Counted from the first letter of the stretch, positions 1-11,316 are shown. The stretch is DNA of 64,000 bases from Lysobacteraceae bacterium P (GCA_005503055.1 SCOX01000013.1:1-64000); one strand, 5' to 3'. Numbers and translations are program-made. The notes: generated from the sequence alone by a model not told the origin.

Positions 1-137
1 CAGGGATTCGGTATTCGGGATCCGGGATCCGGGATCGGGATCGGGATTGGGATTGGGATCGGGATCGGGATCGGGATCGGGATCGGGATCGGGATCGGGG
101 ATTCGGGATTCGGGATCGGGGATCGGGGATCGGGGAA
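1..137. repeat. GGGATC/GGGATT hexanucleotide microsatellite
   Basis: A low-complexity tract made almost entirely of GGGATC units, with variants GGGATT, GGGATTC and GGGGATC at both ends; the central part (about 54-100) is a nearly pure six-base tandem array. It is cut by the left window edge. It lies about 60 bp upstream of the gcvP promoter and carries no credible reading frame. Such an array can vary in copy number by slippage; whether it affects gcvP expression is not known. Confidence 0.85.
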
Positions 138-200
138 GCTGGTACACCGGGCCGCCCGATCCAAGGACTGCAGGAGCGGCCGGAAGGCCGGCCGGGTCGG

Positions 201-206
201 TATAAT
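201..206 (+). promoter_or_regulatory. Candidate -10 element of gcvP promoter
   Basis: A perfect TATAAT stands in otherwise very GC-rich DNA, about 15 bp before the first base of the glycine riboswitch, so transcription would start at the 5' edge of the aptamer. No good TTGACA -35 is visible 16-18 bp upstream; that spot instead holds a CGGCC/GGCCG inverted repeat (about 178-196), which might be an operator or simply GC-rich sequence. Confidence 0.6.
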
Positions 207-220
207 CCCGGGCGCAAGCA

Positions 221-433
221 GACGGTGGGAGAAGCGGTCCAGCCTGAACGGCCCGGACCGCTGCCGAAGGCGCAAACGCCCGGAATCGCTCAGGCCCCAT
301 TACCGCCGTCGGCTCAAACTCTGGAGAGACCGGCTGCCCACGGGCAGAACCGGCGCCGAAGGGGCAAGAAGCCAGCGGGGTCATCCTCCCCCGCCCCGCG
401 CTTTGAAACTCTCAGGCAAAAGGACAGAGGGGC
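221..433 (+). ncRNA. Tandem glycine riboswitch
   Basis: Two glycine aptamers in series. Aptamer 1 (about 221-310) is closed by GACGG...CCGTC and contains GCCGAAGGCGCAA and CTCAGGC. Aptamer 2 (about 316-430) carries the strongly conserved GGAGAG, GCCGAAGGGGCAA and AAACTCTCAGGCAAAAGGAC blocks, closed by CTCTG...CAGAG. The glycine riboswitch is the known cis-regulator of glycine cleavage genes, usually switching expression on when glycine is abundant, which fits the gcvP that begins about 40 bp downstream. Aptamer 1 departs from consensus more than aptamer 2 (GGAGAAG for GGAGAG). Confidence 0.93.
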
Positions 434-474
434 GCCCTACCGTGCGGCACGCACGCTATTTCCGGACGCCTTTC

Positions 475-3381
<2,907 letters not shown>

Positions 3382-3400
3382 ACCGCGTCGCTCGACATGA

Positions 3401-3433
3401 AGAGGCCCCGCATCGCGGGGCCTTTTCTTTTTC
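3401..3433 (+). terminator. Rho-independent terminator of gcvP
   Basis: AGGCCCCGC / GCGGGGCCT stem with a CAT-type loop followed by TTTTCTTTTT, 20 bp after the gcvP stop codon. Confidence 0.92.
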
Positions 3434-3508
3434 GGCCACGGGGACAATCCGCCCCGCGCAGGCGCCCACACGGCACGGCCTTCGGAAGCCGTGACATGCC
3501 GGGCGCAT

Positions 3509-3571
<63 letters not shown>

Positions 3572-3596
3572 CGAACAGCCTGTCAGATTGCTAGCC

Positions 3597-3790
3597 CCGA
3601 AGGGCGGCGCACACGGATGTGCGGCGGTGAGCGCTGAGCCATGGAGTGAGGGCGATGCGTGCTTGCGAACCACTCGCCCACTCCCCATCCGGCCGTGGGA
3701 TTGGGTTCGGCCCACTGCCCTTTCTTTTGGTTACTTTTTACCGGAGGGAATCCAGTCGGACTTTGGGCAAGCAAAGAAAAGTGACCCGAG
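3597..3790. repeat. Dispersed intergenic repeat with GGTTACTTTT/AAAAGTGACC hairpin
   Basis: The segment contains GGTTACTTTT (3729-3738) and AAAAGTGACC (3777-3786), near-perfect inverted repeats around CTTTGGGCAAGCAAAG. From memory of Xanthomonadaceae genomes, a similar sequence with an uninterrupted hairpin is common between genes; this copy has about 22 extra bases between the left arm and the CTTTG stem, so it looks split. Function is unknown; identification as a dispersed family is recall, not something this window alone proves. Confidence 0.55.
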
Positions 3791-3852
3791 TGGCGCAGCC
3801 GATCGGAAGCTTTGCTTCTGCTTTCGCCTTCGTCGAGAGAGCCAGATTAAAT

Positions 3853-3918
3853 GGATTCCAGCTTTCGCTGGAATGACGTGATGGGGACGGAATGGATTCC
3901 AGCTTTCGCTGGAATGAC
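3853..3918 (+). repeat. Two direct REP palindromes
   Basis: Two copies of TTCCAGCTTTCGCTGGAA with the ATGACG tail (3853-3878 and 3893-3918), about 40 bp apart in the same orientation. The identical core recurs at 11468, 26514 and 40405. Confidence 0.9.
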
Positions 3919-3945
3919 GAGACAGGGCGGACGACGTGACAGCCT

Positions 3946-4038
3946 GGATCCCGGCCTTCGCCCGGATGACGACTCATCGCCATGGCGTGATGGGGGACGA
4001 CGTGACAGCCTGGATCCCGGCATTCGCAGGGATGGCGG
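3946..4038 (+). repeat. Two diverged REP palindromes in a duplicated flank
   Basis: GGATCCCGGCCTTCGCCCGG-ATGACG (3946-3971) and GGATCCCGGCATTCGCAGGG-ATGGCGG (4012-4038). Both are preceded by GACGACGTGACAGCCT, showing a local tandem duplication followed by divergence. Confidence 0.75.
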
Positions 4039-4121
4039 CATATCGACCTTCGCTCGCCGCCGCCGGACTTGCTTTCGCCGCAGCAGCTTTGTTGTGGCTC
4101 AGCATGACAACGACGCGCCGC

Positions 4122-4152
4122 AAACAGAAAGGCCCCGCAACGCGGAGCCTTT
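4122..4152 (-). terminator. Terminator for the leftward gene ending at 4190
   Basis: AAAGGCCCCGC / GCGGAGCCTTT stem with an AAC loop. Read on the minus strand the stem is followed by CTGTTTG, so it ends the leftward transcript of the small secreted protein. The plus strand also has a short T run. Confidence 0.75.
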
Positions 4153-4189
4153 CCGTAGCGCCGCGCGATTGCCGCGCCAAACGCATGGA

Positions 4190-4726
4190 TCATCGTCGTC
4201 GATCCACGAACGACACCGGCAACATCGCGCCCGAGCCTGTCGCACGGCCCGGCATTGCCACCGCGTCGCCGCAATGCGCCATCGGCCACACCCGCGCCAA
4301 CCGCAGCCGCACCACGCAACCCAGCGCGATCCAGCGATCCACGCGCTCCTCGACCCGCGAAGGCGCGCCGCGCTGCGGGCTGAGGCCACGGCGCGCCGAA
4401 CCGCGCGGGATGGCCAGCGAGGCACGGCGCGCGGTCGCCGTGCGCATCGCCACCGCATGTCCGCGGGCGTCGCTCGCGGCACGTACCACATGGTCACGCA
4501 CCGCATGCACGCGCACCGGGGGGAGGTCGTGGATGCGCGGCGCCTGCATCGCGAGCGGCGTGGGCTCGCGCTCGACCGTCGCATAGACGCGCACGGCGGG
4601 CAGGTCGAAGGTGCGGATCGTGGTCGCGGGACGGTTCGTCGTGTCGCTCGCGGAAGCGGTCCGGGTGGCGATGGAATGGGTTGCCGCGACCATCGCCAAC
4701 GCGGCCATCAGAGTCATCGTTTTCAT
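4190..4726 (-). CDS. Hypothetical secreted protein with DLPxVRV repeats
   Basis: No family recognised. The 178-residue product begins with a Sec signal peptide (MKTMTLMAALAMVAATHSIA, probable cleavage after TASA near residue 26). The mature start contains a duplicated motif, FDLPAVRVYA and HDLPPVRVHA, about 30 residues apart; the rest is rich in arginine and alanine with no visible domain. A terminator lies 40 bp after the stop. The start at 4726 is chosen for the signal peptide. The C-terminal two-thirds could be poorly conserved or even a frame-shifted tail; codon usage does not settle it. Confidence 0.55.
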   Translation of the reverse strand: MKTMTLMAALAMVAATHSIATRTASASDTTNRPATTIRTFDLPAVRVYATVEREPTPLAMQAPRIHDLPPVRVHAVRDHVVRAASDARGHAVAMRTATARRASLAIPRGSARRGLSPQRGAPSRVEERVDRWIALGCVVRLRLARVWPMAHCGDAVAMPGRATGSGAMLPVSFVDRRR

Positions 4727-4808
4727 TTGGGCAATTCCGGTCTGGCGGCGGCCGGAAACCGGTCGCCGGGTGATGCGTGAAACGCAATCGGGGGATGAAA
4801 GGTTCGAA

Positions 4809-5786
4809 TCAGCGCTCGGTGACGATCGGCTCCAGCACCACGTCCAGGCGCCTTCGCTGCGCCGGCGTGGCGAGCTCGCCCATCACGCGGACGAAGCGTG
4901 GGTGCCGCGCACCGGAGGCGATGTACTGCCAGCGATACGCCCGCCGCAGCACGTCGATGACATGCAACTGCTGGCGCATCCCGAACGGCCGACCGCACGC
5001 GGCGACGAAGTACGCCGCATCCGCATCCGCCTGCGCGCGCAGGATGTCGTCCAGCCCGCCGAGCAGCGCGATCAGATCGTCCATCGCCGCATCGCGTTCG
5101 GCCTCTTCGATGCGCGCGTCCTCGGCGCGCAGCTCCAGTTCATCGACGATCGAGTGCTGGCACTCTTCCCTGAAATGGAACAGGAACACGTCCTTCCACA
5201 GCGGGCACAGCTCCTGGCTCGGCGCGATGCTCTCTTCGTAATGCCGCTGCACGAACAGCTCGATCATGAAGATCAGCGCCAACACTGCCCAACTCCGTCG
5301 CGCCAGAACGAACTGCGCCACCACGTTGGCCTCGGCCATCTTGGCGTGACCCGGCGGCATGCGCGCTTCGAGCAGTACTTCCATGCGGCGGAACAACTCC
5401 TGATGCTTGATCTCCTCGTCGGAAAACCGCACCAGCGCCTCCAGTGCGCTCTGGTCGCCGAGCCAGTGCTGGCCCGACGTCTGCAGCATCTTCGCGCCGA
5501 TGAACCGCTCGCACGTTGCGAACATCCACGCATAGGTACGGCCCTGCACCTGGCTGAAGAAGCGGCGTTCGTCTTCGTCGAGGAAATCGATGCGATCCAC
5601 CAGCGAAAGGCCCGCCGGCAGGAAAGTGCGGTCGTGGTCGAAATCGCGACCGCGGATCACGTCGGCGTCGATGTCCCAGCGCACGCGCCTGGACACATCG
5701 ATGCAGCGCGCATACCGGGCGCTGTCGCCGGCCGCCACTTCAGCGTTCCATCGCGGGGCGGTTGTACGGGCAGTTGCAACGTTCAT
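4809..5786 (-). CDS. Ferritin-like diiron protein, putative oxygenase
   Basis: A 325-residue helical protein with two carboxylate-histidine motifs typical of ferritin-like diiron enzymes: FSDEEIKHQE (E124/E125, H128) and FREECQHSIVDE (E207/E208, H211). A further acidic helix (MIELFVQRHYEES) lies between them, and C-E-R-F near residue 93 could supply the first ligand. The pattern resembles the AurF-type diiron oxygenases, which oxidise aryl amines, but that substrate is only an analogy. It is the last gene of a leftward operon after a SAM methyltransferase and a DUF4242 protein (31 bp gap), suggesting a role in modifying a small molecule. Substrate unknown. Confidence 0.7.
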   Translation of the reverse strand: MNVATARTTAPRWNAEVAAGDSARYARCIDVSRRVRWDIDADVIRGRDFDHDRTFLPAGLSLVDRIDFLDEDERRFFSQVQGRTYAWMFATCERFIGAKMLQTSGQHWLGDQSALEALVRFSDEEIKHQELFRRMEVLLEARMPPGHAKMAEANVVAQFVLARRSWAVLALIFMIELFVQRHYEESIAPSQELCPLWKDVFLFHFREECQHSIVDELELRAEDARIEEAERDAAMDDLIALLGGLDDILRAQADADAAYFVAACGRPFGMRQQLHVIDVLRRAYRWQYIASGARHPRFVRVMGELATPAQRRRLDVVLEPIVTER

Positions 5787-5817
5787 TCGTGACTCCGGTG
5801 TTGCTCGTGGCGACGGC

Positions 5818-6096
5818 TCATGCCGGCGCCATGGTGGGGTCCAGTACCGACTTCACCTCCACGATGGCGTCGGCAGGGAATCCGGAACGCTTGGCGTGTT
5901 CGCGAATCAACGCTTCATCGCGCGCCAGGTAGATGCAGTAGGTCTTGTTGTTGGTGACGTACGAATGCAGCCACTGGATGCCGGTCCCGAGTTCGTCCAG
6001 AACGCGGTTGGACTGCAGCGCGACGCCGCACATCGCTTCCACCGGCTGCGCGCCGATGCCTTCGATGTTCCTCTCGATGACGTATTTCCTGAGCAT
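5818..6096 (-). CDS. DUF4242 (SCO4226-like) small protein
   Basis: A 92-residue protein matching the DUF4242 pattern: YVIERNIEGIGAQPVEAM at the start, IQWLHSYVTNNKTYCIYLA in the middle and a terminal FPADAIVEVKSVLDPT. The family includes the Streptomyces nickel-binding protein SCO4226 and forms a ferredoxin-like fold; its biological role is poorly known. It sits between the methyltransferase (75 bp upstream) and the diiron protein (31 bp downstream), clearly in one transcription unit, so it may bind a metal or a product of that pathway. Confidence 0.85.
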   Translation of the reverse strand: MLRKYVIERNIEGIGAQPVEAMCGVALQSNRVLDELGTGIQWLHSYVTNNKTYCIYLARDEALIREHAKRSGFPADAIVEVKSVLDPTMAPA

Positions 6097-6171
6097 GACG
6101 ATTCCCTCCGTTGTTGCGTCCGACGGTGGACGCGGGATGCCGGCGGGGGCCGGCGGATCTTCAGTGATGTA

Positions 6172-6957
6172 TCAGGGCCTGGCGGCCAGCACGTTGGCAC
6201 CGTAGGCATGCAGGTGGTTGTGGAACTTGCGATCGACATCCGTGCCGGCGAAGCATTCGAAACGCTCGGTGACGTGCGCGCCGCTCAGTCCGCATTCCTC
6301 CAGCAGCTGCAGCAACGCCGCTTCGGTCAGCGCGCCGCCGATGCACGAGGCCCACAGATCGGCGTTCGCGCGTGCGGCTTGCGCCAGTTCGCGATCGAGC
6401 ACCACGTCGGCGAGGAAGAGCTTTCCGCCCGGTCGCAGCACGCGCACGATCTCGCCGATCACGCGCGGCTTGTCCGGCGCCAGGTTGAGCACACCGTTGG
6501 AGATCACCACGTCCACGCTCGCGTCTTCCGCGGGCAGATCCTCGAACGTGCCTTCATGCACACGCACGCGGTCCAGCAGGCCTGACTGGGCGGCGGCGCG
6601 CAGCGCACTGGCGCGCATGCCGGGCGTGAGATCGACTCCGATCACGCGTCCGTCCGGGCCGGCGGCCTTGGCGGCGAGCAGCAGGTCCATGCCGGCGCCG
6701 CAGGCGTGGTCGAGCACCACCGCCCCGGCAGGAATCGTGCCGACGCGCAGCGGATTGCCCACGCCCGAGAACCGCTCCGTGCTCGCGTCGGGCAACGCCG
6801 CCAGCTCGGCGGCGTCGTAACCCAGCTGGCGCACGGCATAGCCGGCGCCGGTATGGAAGTGGAACCCGCTGGCCGGCGCGCGTGCGACACGCTCGTACAT
6901 CGCACGGACCTGCCGATTCAGGTAGATCGTGTCCAGAACGAGTGGGCAACGGCTCAT
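6172..6957 (-). CDS. Class I SAM-dependent methyltransferase
   Basis: A 261-residue Rossmann-fold methyltransferase. Motif I is VLDHACGAGMDLLLAAKA (about residues 79-96), followed by GRVIGVDLTPGM, an acidic loop and VDVVISNGVLNLAPDK and VLRPGGKLFLADVVLD. The layout and the SCIGGA segment resemble arsenite methyltransferase-like proteins, but the arsenic-binding cysteine set cannot be confirmed, so no arsenic function is claimed. The ATG at 6957 follows a good GGAGG, whereas a longer frame to 6999 has none. It opens the leftward operon with DUF4242 and the diiron protein and is divergent from the response regulator at 7139. Confidence 0.85.
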   Translation of the reverse strand: MSRCPLVLDTIYLNRQVRAMYERVARAPASGFHFHTGAGYAVRQLGYDAAELAALPDASTERFSGVGNPLRVGTIPAGAVVLDHACGAGMDLLLAAKAAGPDGRVIGVDLTPGMRASALRAAAQSGLLDRVRVHEGTFEDLPAEDASVDVVISNGVLNLAPDKPRVIGEIVRVLRPGGKLFLADVVLDRELAQAARANADLWASCIGGALTEAALLQLLEECGLSGAHVTERFECFAGTDVDRKFHNHLHAYGANVLAARP

Positions 6958-7013
6958 CTTGGCCTCCGTTCGCCGGCGCATTGCCGGCATGGGGCCCAAT
7001 CTAATGACGGCCG

Positions 7014-7060
7014 GTAACGGCCCGATGTCCCGTCACACTGGATTTGTAACCGTTGGTAAC
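7014..7060 (+). promoter_or_regulatory. GTAAC direct repeats, candidate OmpR-family site
   Basis: GTAAC occurs three times in the divergent intergenic region: 7014-7018 and, as a 10-bp-spaced direct pair TTGTAAC-CG-TTGGTAAC, at 7046-7050 and 7056-7060. Direct repeats one helical turn apart are the usual binding pattern of OmpR/PhoB regulators, and such a regulator starts at 7139. A single further GTGTAACAC lies at about 7904 upstream of the kinase gene. Autoregulation is inference. Confidence 0.4.
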
Positions 7061-7138
7061 AGCGGCGGATACTCACCGGCGCATGCGGCAGGATGCCCGA
7101 CCGGCACCCCCTTTCGCGATGACATTGGCAGGTACGCG

Positions 7139-7849
7139 ATGGCCCATACGCCCTGTGTCCTGGTGGTCGACGACGACCAGCCCACGCGCGAGATGCTGCT
7201 GGAAGCACTCGCCACCCATGGTTTCCGCGCACTGGCGGCCGGAGACGGCGCAGGCATGCGGCGCGAACTCGAACGCGAGGCGCCGGACCTGGTCCTGCTC
7301 GACATCCGCCTGCCAGGCGAGGACGGCCTGTCGCTGGCGCGCTTCCTGCGCGAGCGCTACGACGTGGGCATCATCATGGTCACCGGATCGGGCGATGTGA
7401 TCGACCGCATCGTAGGGCTGGAGATCGGCGCCGATGATTACGTCGCAAAACCTTTCGACCCGCGCGAACTGCTCGCACGCGTGAAGAGCGTGCTGCGGCG
7501 CATCCAGGCCCGTCCGGACGCGCCGACACAATCGGCTCAGAATTCGCGCCGCGTGCCGTTCGGCCGCTGCATGCTCGATCTGGACGCGCACCGGCTTTTC
7601 GAGGCCGACGGAAGTGAAGTGATGGTCACGCACATGGAGTTCGACCTGCTGCGGGTGTTGCACGAACATTCCGGCAAGGCGCTCTCGCGCGACCAGATCC
7701 TCACGCTCACCAAGAATCGCGACTGGGAGCCGTTCGACCGCTCCATCGACATCCGCATTGCGCGGCTGCGTCGCAAGGTCGAGGCCGACCCGGACCATCC
7801 GCGCGCGATCCGCACGGTGCGCGGCGTCGGCTACATGTTCGTGCCGTGA
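7139..7849 (+). CDS. OmpR/PhoB-family response regulator
   Basis: A 236-residue two-domain regulator. The receiver (residues 6-120) has the acidic pair DDD, phosphoacceptor D55 in LLDIRLPG, and the VTGSGD and ADDYVAKPFDPRE switch region; the C-terminal winged helix (about 140-234) has HMEFDLLRVLHEHSGKALSRDQIL and RSIDIRIARLRRKVE and GVGYMFV typical of OmpR-type DNA binding. ATG at 7139 gives the standard N-terminus MAHTPCVLVVDDD; the open frame extends upstream without a sensible start. The hybrid kinase 120 bp downstream is the likely partner. Confidence 0.93.
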   Translation: MAHTPCVLVVDDDQPTREMLLEALATHGFRALAAGDGAGMRRELEREAPDLVLLDIRLPGEDGLSLARFLRERYDVGIIMVTGSGDVIDRIVGLEIGADDYVAKPFDPRELLARVKSVLRRIQARPDAPTQSAQNSRRVPFGRCMLDLDAHRLFEADGSEVMVTHMEFDLLRVLHEHSGKALSRDQILTLTKNRDWEPFDRSIDIRIARLRRKVEADPDHPRAIRTVRGVGYMFVP

Positions 7850-7970
7850 GCTGGGCTAGCCCGCGCGCGCGTCCCGGATCGCCAGACCATTTTGTTTCAA
7901 GCGTGTAACACCTGCCCCGCCGCGTTGGACGCACTCCTATACTCGCCCCACCCGCCCCCACGGGACTCGC

Positions 7971-10829
7971 ATGAACATCGGCACGCCCACGCAGGACTCG
8001 CAGACGGACGATCGCGAACGCGCCCTGCGCGAGAGCGAGCTTCGCCTTCAACAGGTGCTCGACAACACCTCCGCCGCAGTATTCGCCAAGGATCGCGCAG
8101 GGCGCTACCTGTTCGTCAACCGCGAGTTCGAGCGCCTCACCGGCCGCGACGCGCAGGCGTTGATCGGTCGCAACGACCGCGACATCTTTCCTCCGCAGAT
8201 GGCCGCCGCGCTGCGCCGAAACGACATGCGCGTGCTGCTGGAGGCCCGCGCGATGGAGTTCGAGGAAAGCGGCGTCTTCGCCGGCGAGGAGCGCACGTTC
8301 CTGTCGGCGAAATTCCCGCTGCTCGACATCGACCAGGTGCCGTACGCGGTCTGCGGCATCGCCACCGACATCACCCTGCGAAAGCAGGTCGAGACGGCGT
8401 TGAGCAGCTCCGCGCTGGCCGTTTCGCGTTCGTACGGACGCGATCTGTTCGTCGAACTGTCGCGCTACCTCGCGGCGATCCTCGACGTGGACGTCGCCTT
8501 CATCGCCCAGATGCGCCAGGACGATCCATCGATCATGCACATCCTGGCCTTCGTGACCGACGGCGTGCCGCGCGAACACTTCGACTACGCGCTGGCCGAT
8601 ACGGCGTGCGAGACGGTGGTCGGACACGGTTTCCGCCTGTATCCGGCTGCGCTCGGCTCGTTGTTCCCGCTCGACGACGACTTCATCGAAATGGGTGCGG
8701 AAAGTTACGCGGGATTCCCGCTCAACGATTCGCAGGGCCGGCCGTTGGGCATCGTCTCGATCATCTCGCGCCGGCCGCTGGAGCAGCCCGAGTTCATCGA
8801 GTCGGTGATGAAGATCTTCGCCGTGCGTGCCGTGGCCGAAATCGAGCGCGAGCGTGCCGACCAGGCGCTGGCCGCGTCGCAGGACAGCTACCGGCAGATC
8901 TTCGAAGCCAGCGAGGATGCGATCTTCGTCCACGACATCGACACCTTCCGCATCGTCGACGTGAACCCGAAAGCCTGCACGCAGTTCGGTTACACGCACG
9001 ACGAAATGCTGGAAGTCGACATGGACCTGCTCGGCACCGGCGAGCCGCCCTACAGCGGTGCCGATGCCGCCGCGCACCTGGCGCGCGCACGGCGCGAGGG
9101 CTCGGCGGGCTTCGAATGGCACCGTCGCAACAAGGACGGCAGCCTGCACTGGGACGAGGTGTTCCTGAAGGTCGCCAATATCGGCGGCACGCCCCGCATC
9201 CTGGCGTTCACCCGCGACATCACCGAACGCCGGCTCGCCGAGCAAGCCGCGTGCCGCAATGCGGAGCACCTGCGCGCCACCGTCAACGCTGCGCTCGACT
9301 GCATCATCGCGATGGACGAACACGGCACGATCATCAAGTTCAATCCGGCGGCTGAAGCCTGCTTCGGCATTCGCGAACGCGATGCGATCGGCCGCTCGCT
9401 GGCGGACACGATCATTCCCGAACGCTTTCGCGAACGCCACCAGTTCGGCCTGCGCCGCTATCTGGAAGGCGGGCCGGGGCCGGTGCTGAAGAAGCGCCTG
9501 GAAGTCACCGCGTTGCGCGCCGACGGCAGCGAGTTTCCCGCCGAGCTTGCGATCGGCGTGGACGACAGCCCATCGGGCAAGACCTTCATCGGCTATCTGC
9601 GCGATATCACCGAGCGCACCGAATCGGAGCAACGCCGTCGCCGGCTGGAAGCGCAACTGCTGCAGGCGAAGAAGATGGAAGCGCTGGGCCATCTCACCGG
9701 CGGCATCGCGCACGATTTCAACAACCTGCTCGCAAGCATAATGGGCTACGTCGCGCTCGCGCACGAACGCAGCAGCGAAGGCGAGGACACGCGCCTGCCG
9801 GGCTATCTCGACCAGGCGTTGCGCTCATGCGAGCGCGCGCGCGATCTGATCCAGCAGATGCTGCTGTTCGGACGCGGCCAGAAGGGCCACGCACAGGCGA
9901 TGGACGTGGCCGGCTGCATCGAGCAGAACCTTGCCGTGTTGCAGCCGACGCTGACCGATGGCATCGCCGTCGAGCAGGACGTGCAGCCCGGCGTCGGCAC
10001 CGTGCAGTTCGACCCGGTGCAGCTGGGACAGGTGCTGCTCAACCTGTGCGTGAACGCGTGCGACGCGATGCAGGGCGAGGGTCGACTGCGCCTGGGCCTG
10101 CGCGATGCGCAGATCGCCGCCACGCAATGCGCCGCCTGCCGGCAACCCGTGGAGGGCGCGTTCGTCGAGCTGTACGTCGCCGATACCGGACCCGGCATCG
10201 AGCCGGCGGTGCTGGAGCGCATGTTCGATCCCTTCTTCTCCACCAAGGCGCCCGGCAAGGGCGCAGGCATGGGGCTGGCGACGGTGCACGGCATCGTGCA
10301 CGAGCACGGCGGACATCTGCTGATCGATACCGTGCAAGGCCAGGGCACCACGTTCCGCGTGCTGTTGCCCGCGTGTGAAGGCGTCGCGAAGACCGGCTTG
10401 TCGCGGCGCCGTTCCGACCGCGCGGGCACGATCCGTCGCGAAGGCCGCGTACTGGTGGTCGACGACGAACACAGCGTGGGCGAGTTCATGTGCGAGCTGC
10501 TGTCGAGCTGGGGCCTGGAAGCCGATTTCGTCTCCACGCCGGAACTGGCACTGGCGCGCGTGAGCGAGTCCCCGGCGCACTATCGCCTGCTCATCACCGA
10601 TCACTCGATGCCGTCGATGACGGGCGTGCAACTCGCGCAGGCGCTGGAAGCCGTCGCGCCCGAACTGCCCGTGCTGCTGTACACGGGTTTGGCCGATCGC
10701 ATCCGCGAACCGTCGCTGCCGGCCAACATGCTGCGCACGGTGCTGCGCAAACCCATCGACCATGCGCGACTGTCGCGCATCGTCGGCGATGTGCTCGGTG
10801 AACAGGGCGCACAGGGCGCCACGGCCTGA
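7971..10829 (+). CDS. PAS/GAF hybrid sensor histidine kinase
   Basis: A 952-residue hybrid kinase with no membrane segment, so probably a cytoplasmic sensor. Order of domains: PAS (about 20-135), GAF-like (150-290), PAS (305-425), PAS (435-550, ending in [13 protein letters not shown]), HisKA with H581 in [11 protein letters not shown], ATPase with [10 protein letters not shown] (N box), DTGPGIE and [11 protein letters not shown] (G boxes), and a C-terminal receiver with phosphoacceptor D877 in [11 protein letters not shown]. Such kinases autophosphorylate and pass phosphate through their own receiver to an output regulator. Neighbouring OmpR-type regulator (upstream) and stand-alone receiver (downstream) are the natural partners; no histidine phosphotransfer protein is visible nearby. 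Confidence 0.93.
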   Translation: MNIGTPTQDSQTDDRERALRESELRLQQVLDNTSAAVFAKDRAGRYLFVNREFERLTGRDAQALIGRNDRDIFPPQMAAALRRNDMRVLLEARAMEFEESGVFAGEERTFLSAKFPLLDIDQVPYAVCGIATDITLRKQVETALSSSALAVSRSYGRDLFVELSRYLAAILDVDVAFIAQMRQDDPSIMHILAFVTDGVPREHFDYALADTACETVVGHGFRLYPAALGSLFPLDDDFIEMGAESYAGFPLNDSQGRPLGIVSIISRRPLEQPEFIESVMKIFAVRAVAEIERERADQALAASQDSYRQIFEASEDAIFVHDIDTFRIVDVNPKACTQFGYTHDEMLEVDMDLLGTGEPPYSGADAAAHLARARREGSAGFEWHRRNKDGSLHWDEVFLKVANIGGTPRILAFTRDITERRLAEQAACRNAEHLRATVNAALDCIIAMDEHGTIIKFNPAAEACFGIRERDAIGRSLADTIIPERFRERHQFGLRRYLEGGPGPVLKKRLEVTALRADGSEFPAELAIGVDDSPSGKTFIGYLRDITERTESEQRRRRLEAQLLQAKKMEALGHLTGGIAHDFNNLLASIMGYVALAHERSSEGEDTRLPGYLDQALRSCERARDLIQQMLLFGRGQKGHAQAMDVAGCIEQNLAVLQPTLTDGIAVEQDVQPGVGTVQFDPVQLGQVLLNLCVNACDAMQGEGRLRLGLRDAQIAATQCAACRQPVEGAFVELYVADTGPGIEPAVLERMFDPFFSTKAPGKGAGMGLATVHGIVHEHGGHLLIDTVQGQGTTFRVLLPACEGVAKTGLSRRRSDRAGTIRREGRVLVVDDEHSVGEFMCELLSSWGLEADFVSTPELALARVSESPAHYRLLITDHSMPSMTGVQLAQALEAVAPELPVLLYTGLADRIREPSLPANMLRTVLRKPIDHARLSRIVGDVLGEQGAQGATA

Positions 10830-10956
10830 CCGCGCAATCAGTCGCGCTCGATCGCGATCGCCCGCGCCATAGGCGAACGACGAAGGTTTACCCCGCCGTC
10901 ACGAGTCCTTGCTGCACCATGCGCTGCATGTCGAGTCTTGCGCGGGGCCAATCGAG

Positions 10957-11316
10957 ATGAAACCCAACGTCCTGATGGTCGAGGACGAGGCCTATCTGGC
11001 CATGGCTTTGGAGGATCTGCTGACGGATGCGGGTTACCACGTGCTAGGCGCCGCGCGATTGGCCGATGCACTGGAGATCGCCGATCACGAACACGTCGAC
11101 GGCGCCCTGTTGGATATCAACCTGCACGGCGAAACGGTCTACCCGCTCGCCAGCCGGCTGCGCGAACTGGGCGTCCCGTTCGTATTCGCCACGGCGTATT
11201 CCGAACGCACGCTCCCCCAGGACTTCCGCGACTGCGAGATCGTGCGCAAGCCGTACACGCACGAAAGCATCATCGAGGCGGTCGAGTCGATGCTGGATGG
11301 GCGCAAGCCGCATTGA
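10957..11316 (+). CDS. Stand-alone receiver domain protein
   Basis: A 119-residue CheY-like receiver without an output domain. Acidic pocket VEDEAY, phosphoacceptor D53 in ALLDINLHGE, threonine in FATAYSE and the KPYTHESI lysine are all present. Receivers of this type (HG-rich, with LDINL) often act in feedback on phosphorelays. The ATG at 10957 gives MKPNVLMVEDEA; the upstream extension of the frame is unlikely. It follows the hybrid kinase by 127 bp and could drain or relay its phosphate. Confidence 0.9.
   Translation: MKPNVLMVEDEAYLAMALEDLLTDAGYHVLGAARLADALEIADHEHVDGALLDINLHGETVYPLASRLRELGVPFVFATAYSERTLPQDFRDCEIVRKPYTHESIIEAVESMLDGRKPH

Noticed and set aside
6172-6957. Naming the methyltransferase arsM
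   Set aside because: It resembles arsenite methyltransferases, but the four arsenic-binding cysteines cannot be confirmed and there is no ars neighbour.
7707-9764. 685-codon frame antisense to the hybrid kinase
   Set aside because: Antisense to a clear PAS/HisKA gene; no ribosome site or domain.
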